Shown piece after piece: positions 61,701 through 64,000 of a stretch of 64,000 nt of DNA. The translations under genes were made by a program, and so were the position numbers. Each line of letters starts with the position of its first letter. Position 1 is the stretch's first letter. Location of the stretch: positions 2,728,001 through 2,792,000 of the forward strand of contig JALGAS010000002.1 in assembly GCA_023078685.1 (NCBI GenBank), given 5' to 3'. Origin of the DNA: Neopestalotiopsis rosae (Eukaryota; Ascomycota; Sordariomycetes; Amphisphaeriales; Sporocadaceae). The notes under the pieces were generated by a model. It made no database searches, was not told the DNA's origin, and was given only the letters and a program-made list of their open reading frames with translations.

Positions 61701-62599
61701 TCTGGAGACCTATTGCATGGCTGGACCCGGATATGGCAACACACTGCGGTGACCGAACGTTGAGGCATGCGTCAATAGAACAATGGATCTCAGGGATGCC
61801 AAGATTCTTCGGCCAAATCAAAACCTATGTTGGGTTCTTCTTTACGACGGAGGGAGAACCGGAGGAAGCGAACGCTGCTAATGCTGGCTTTCGTCATCCG
61901 TGGCTTGCTTTCGTGAGATCAGTCGACCAATTTTCCCAAGTTTCGCATTATTCTGCAATGGAGCTACTAATCTGGGATTGCGCGGCGGAGAACCGACTGC
62001 CATCACGTCCTCGTTGCAAAGACCTACTCCCGATGCAACAAAAATTAATAGACGCTATGAAGAAAGAGCTACCAAGAAGAATTCCCGAGGAAGATCAATT
62101 TAAGAAAGGCTACTTCCTCGAACGGGTGCTTATTGGCGGCTGTCGTTTCATTGCCGAGGCAGATCCGACCAGACCTCTGAATAGCACACGCAATGCTCTG
62201 AAGGCTATTGTGAATTGCATCCAGCCTTTACCGCCTACAGACGCGGCCTTGATCGCGGCAGGCTGGAAGAAACTCGAAGACGAAGAGGCGCCGCTCAAGA
62301 AGGCTCAGTTCCCAAGAACCCCTGCCGACGATGAAGAACCAGAAAGAATTATATTTCATCCTGCCCTTCGCGGTTCAGGAAGTAGTGGAATATCTCTTTG
62401 CAGGAATGACCTTTACGACGCAGCACTCCAGGCACGCATGAGAGATCCGCAATGCACTACGTTTCGGTACAATTTTCGCCAGACCACACATTGGTATGGA
62501 CAAGTGAAGAACGAAAATCGACTATACAATCATATCCTTGTGGAGAGTTGGGATAAAGTATTCAACGACTGTGAGATCCCTCATCAAGGCAAGATATAA
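58748..62599 (+). CDS. large chromodomain protein (1283 aa)
   Basis: Intronless 3.85-kb frame; the ATG at 58748 (MATGTDDSSSLF) is the first in frame. A chromodomain spans about residues 41-95: EEFVVDAILAERP then MQYLIQWENYPLFRSTWEGIENL. The three aromatic-cage positions are occupied (Phe42, Trp of LIQWEN, Tyr of ENYP), so methyl-lysine binding is plausible. Residues 100-490 are basic, Ser/Thr/Pro-rich and disordered. Residues about 490-1280 look globular: a segment (VEFCNIPRNASNVWLSHF ... YANYSVLVFPGQSAGW ... LNYLIFRP) vaguely recalls SPOC-type domains, then a Trp/Phe-rich part with FLITPGFAISQPRKLCIFLNWF that I do not recognise. Architecture resembles heterochromatin proteins such as Chp1 (chromodomain plus C-terminal folds), but orthology is not shown. 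Confidence 0.88.
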   Translation: MATGTDDSSSLFVNGDHDMDVDDDSISLTSTVESAHDSDEEFVVDAILAERPHESQPGAMQYLIQWENYPLFRSTWEGIENLSDELYKQWSEQREQEKKGVRLPFDVQKFEAAIDDEIRCKADRHSLRNNKRKRLGLPLTSPFPTDYVGPETALEANFEDSESSDEAMKVEPDIDPITITPRERVIKQSTFKGAATATSKPLSKPSAPAWQGTARKSTGSDPITGDKKRVNPRAVDQKATLPKAAAKKTSAVLVNKVNSNVTSSSSLAQKFGGKRLKATRSIPKPLQPRPKAIVPGPETASKAEATSKVVRKRRHNLKDAMMDPSRAPSFMSNMHRVNQLKKKAAELNDSAPLNPSAIPAGYFVTNDPPPRKASTQDLSTVESSMLDMDIQTVSSGLKSSIARPKDPKKPRTKKTVRFADDVIDMTDTHDVESRSGSAVKKVSLQSYQQRSTSQTVTKTVSFGSDASEKIRVEFCNIPRNASNVWLSHFLDEEAVHLRLFCTDVDFFSMPSLYDSQDSSARLAMGKLESSEHGLALTTVATNLHLMSSALYIPYANYSVLVFPGQSAGWASLVDGSSGSSSSANVLNYLIFRPKVSVHVEHFSALSKIAMSETTSASQLQKELMQELASFDYDILLAPSAGEKHVFFLMYTQGLATLFQSISLWLRACRPDCQIFYSDEPGAWDAYQQATNSGAVILHESVEKNIRNIPGLWQLLKHGAHALWSLSSTDHESALEVAPGSDLITGVPPQLKLTQLFPSGRAFLITPGFAISQPRKLCIFLNWFKERAAFAPCVIVVCADFSDYLIDIAIGKARDRSLYFEEHPSADATNTGLLGTMGFAPVDHEARIRAWEVLGDITQKYGDMPEYMRKIVWAPDQIAPDDEQSLVHWFAAWSMTKFEDYRKFYVLGSSVDKRPTRQVRVPNYMSDVSNDPDDTSQMEDQKEETVATIQDTLRIPTPQEEGASVLAEWLSVSFSHLISKSSYWMFWRPIAWLDPDMATHCGDRTLRHASIEQWISGMPRFFGQIKTYVGFFFTTEGEPEEANAANAGFRHPWLAFVRSVDQFSQVSHYSAMELLIWDCAAENRLPSRPRCKDLLPMQQKLIDAMKKELPRRIPEEDQFKKGYFLERVLIGGCRFIAEADPTRPLNSTRNALKAIVNCIQPLPPTDAALIAAGWKKLEDEEAPLKKAQFPRTPADDEEPERIIFHPALRGSGSSGISLCRNDLYDAALQARMRDPQCTTFRYNFRQTTHWYGQVKNENRLYNHILVESWDKVFNDCEIPHQGKI

Positions 62600-64000
62600 A
62601 TGCCTAGAATCAAGGAAATGTTGATGAAGCTTTGTCAATTTCATACGGAGCCAAATTTCAGATTGTGTCTCGATATGGACGAGAGACCTCAACTACACCC
62701 CAGAGGACGGTATTTCAATTGACCTCTGGAGAACATTTACAATATGCTGTTTCACATTCATACAGGGTGTATGGTTCACGCGAACCCCCTCGATGTTTAA
62801 TTCGGGGCTCCTCCATGTGAACATGGTCATCCGCAGCTGCTTTGAACGCCAATTCAAAGTATGCAAATACACACTGAAAATACTTGACAAATTTCGAATC
62901 TTTTTCGTAGAGAGCATCAGTGGACTAGATTTTATTTGCGTTCTTTCGAAGGACGCGTAACTTCGACGATTGTACATATCCCGATCGATCTGGAGTGGCT
63001 TTGATCGATGCGGAATATAGAAAGGTGACGCGGAAGTATGTTGCAATATAGACGCAATGAGTGAGGCTCAAAGACGATGACTGAGCTAGAACAGACGAAA
63101 TGCTCTCCCGCGAAGACCCCTGCGGCGGTGATAAGATGGGCCTGAAATAAGTTTTGCCGCCTCAACCGTGCTGGAGGCGGCGAAGACGCCTCAAAATGCA
63201 GCCGGCGGGCCTCGTCACCATTGCCGAGAAGAAGCGCGGCGGCGCCTCCCGCGATTAGGGCAACGTATGAAGATGAAGCAACGGTCGAAGAATATTGGAA
63301 CTCGTACGTTTTTCCTTGACCGGGGTATCACTGTATGATTTGGGCGTCTTTTTGGGAGGAGCCTCGAAGAGCCTCACAGTGGTACCCAACGTTAGATAAT
63401 TGACATCTATTTCAAGCACAAGCGATACACAATGAACTCCACCAAACTGGCTCTGCAAGTACAACTCAACATGTTGTTTCGAGCGAGTCTGAGCTTCTTG
63501 TCTATGGAAGGACATTGATCGCAAGTTGGCTGTGCTCAGTCTGAAAACAATTCTGCTATTTTCAGAGTTGATATTTATTCACTAGCCACATGGTGCTTCG
63601 TACAAGCAAACAACTTCTGATATAAAGCAAAGCATTTTTGACGGCATCGCGAGATATTCTCAGGAATAGAAAAAGATGCAAGTTTCAACCAATTTATGAT
63701 TAGGCGGATGTCAGGCACCTAGGCGATCGGCGAGATCCCCACAAGTTACTCAAATTCGATCCGTTTACGGCAGACTCTGGAGATTCGGCCCTGTCTTTGC
63801 AGGTTTCCTCCACTCTCCTGTTTTTTTATAACACTCATTATCAACAAGATCAACGATGCAGCAAGCAGCAGGTCATTCGGTCAGTCGGTCCCACAAGTGC
63901 ATATATTGTCTGCAGCTTGATTTGTTGTTCTTTTGCAAGCTGCAAGCTTGCTGGAGTGGAACAAGAATATTGGCAAGATTCAGCTCTGGCTTGGTGGATG
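62600..64000. other. right-end stretch without a supported gene
   Basis: 3' region of the chromodomain gene followed by about 1.3 kb with short frames only. A 90-codon minus-strand frame at 63255-63524 has a protein-like middle part but no motif or splice partners that I can support. The far end may be promoter of a gene beyond the window. Confidence 0.45.

Noticed and set aside
63255..63524. 90-codon minus-strand frame at the right end
   Set aside because: Middle part looks protein-like but no domain or exon partners were found; may be chance.

Overview
The window is nuclear DNA of a filamentous ascomycete. Reasons: many short GT-AG introns (47 to 300 bp), pyrimidine-rich leaders, no operons or Shine-Dalgarno signals, and an ordinary fungal gene set (BRX1, a Rab11 GTPase, HDA1 deacetylase with an Arb2 tail, WDR48-type WD40 protein, mitochondrial SAM carrier). 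The mixture with GH95, tannase-family and P450 genes suggests Sordariomycetes, possibly Hypocreales, but that rank is inferred. Eighteen gene-free or gene-poor stretches are described; I see no tRNA, rRNA, intact transposon or CRISPR array.

Layout. 1-16.7 kb is remarkably gene-poor: one small acidic/basic hypothetical gene (5544-6035, minus) sits in about 16 kb of otherwise non-coding sequence with homopolymers, microsatellites and a few inverted repeats. 16.7-19 kb holds a probable mitochondrial tRNA(Ile)-lysidine synthase. 19.5-26 kb is an all-minus accessory block: tannase/feruloyl-esterase family enzyme, short-chain dehydrogenase, GH95 alpha-L-fucosidase; these could act together on fucosylated or esterified plant polysaccharide. 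27-33.4 kb carries the SAM carrier and the WDR48 homologue. 36-39.7 kb carries a GPI-anchored Ser/Thr-rich wall protein and an F-box-like/TPR-like protein. 40.4-42.1 kb is a lone cytochrome P450. 43.3-46.1 kb is an SR-type arginine/serine-rich protein, 47.4-49.8 kb HDA1, 51.4-52.7 kb an F-box protein, 53.8-55 kb BRX1, 55.5-56.5 kb Rab11, and 58.7-62.6 kb a 1283-residue chromodomain protein.

Gene models were built by hand: exons were joined where frame, splice signals and family motifs agreed, and all multi-exon totals are multiples of three. No database search was run. I did not find a convincing new defence or mobile system; the most interesting points are the gene desert around the small gene, the possible two-promoter SR gene, the large chromodomain protein close to HDA1, the GH95-SDR-esterase neighbourhood and a decayed small gene near 57.6 kb.
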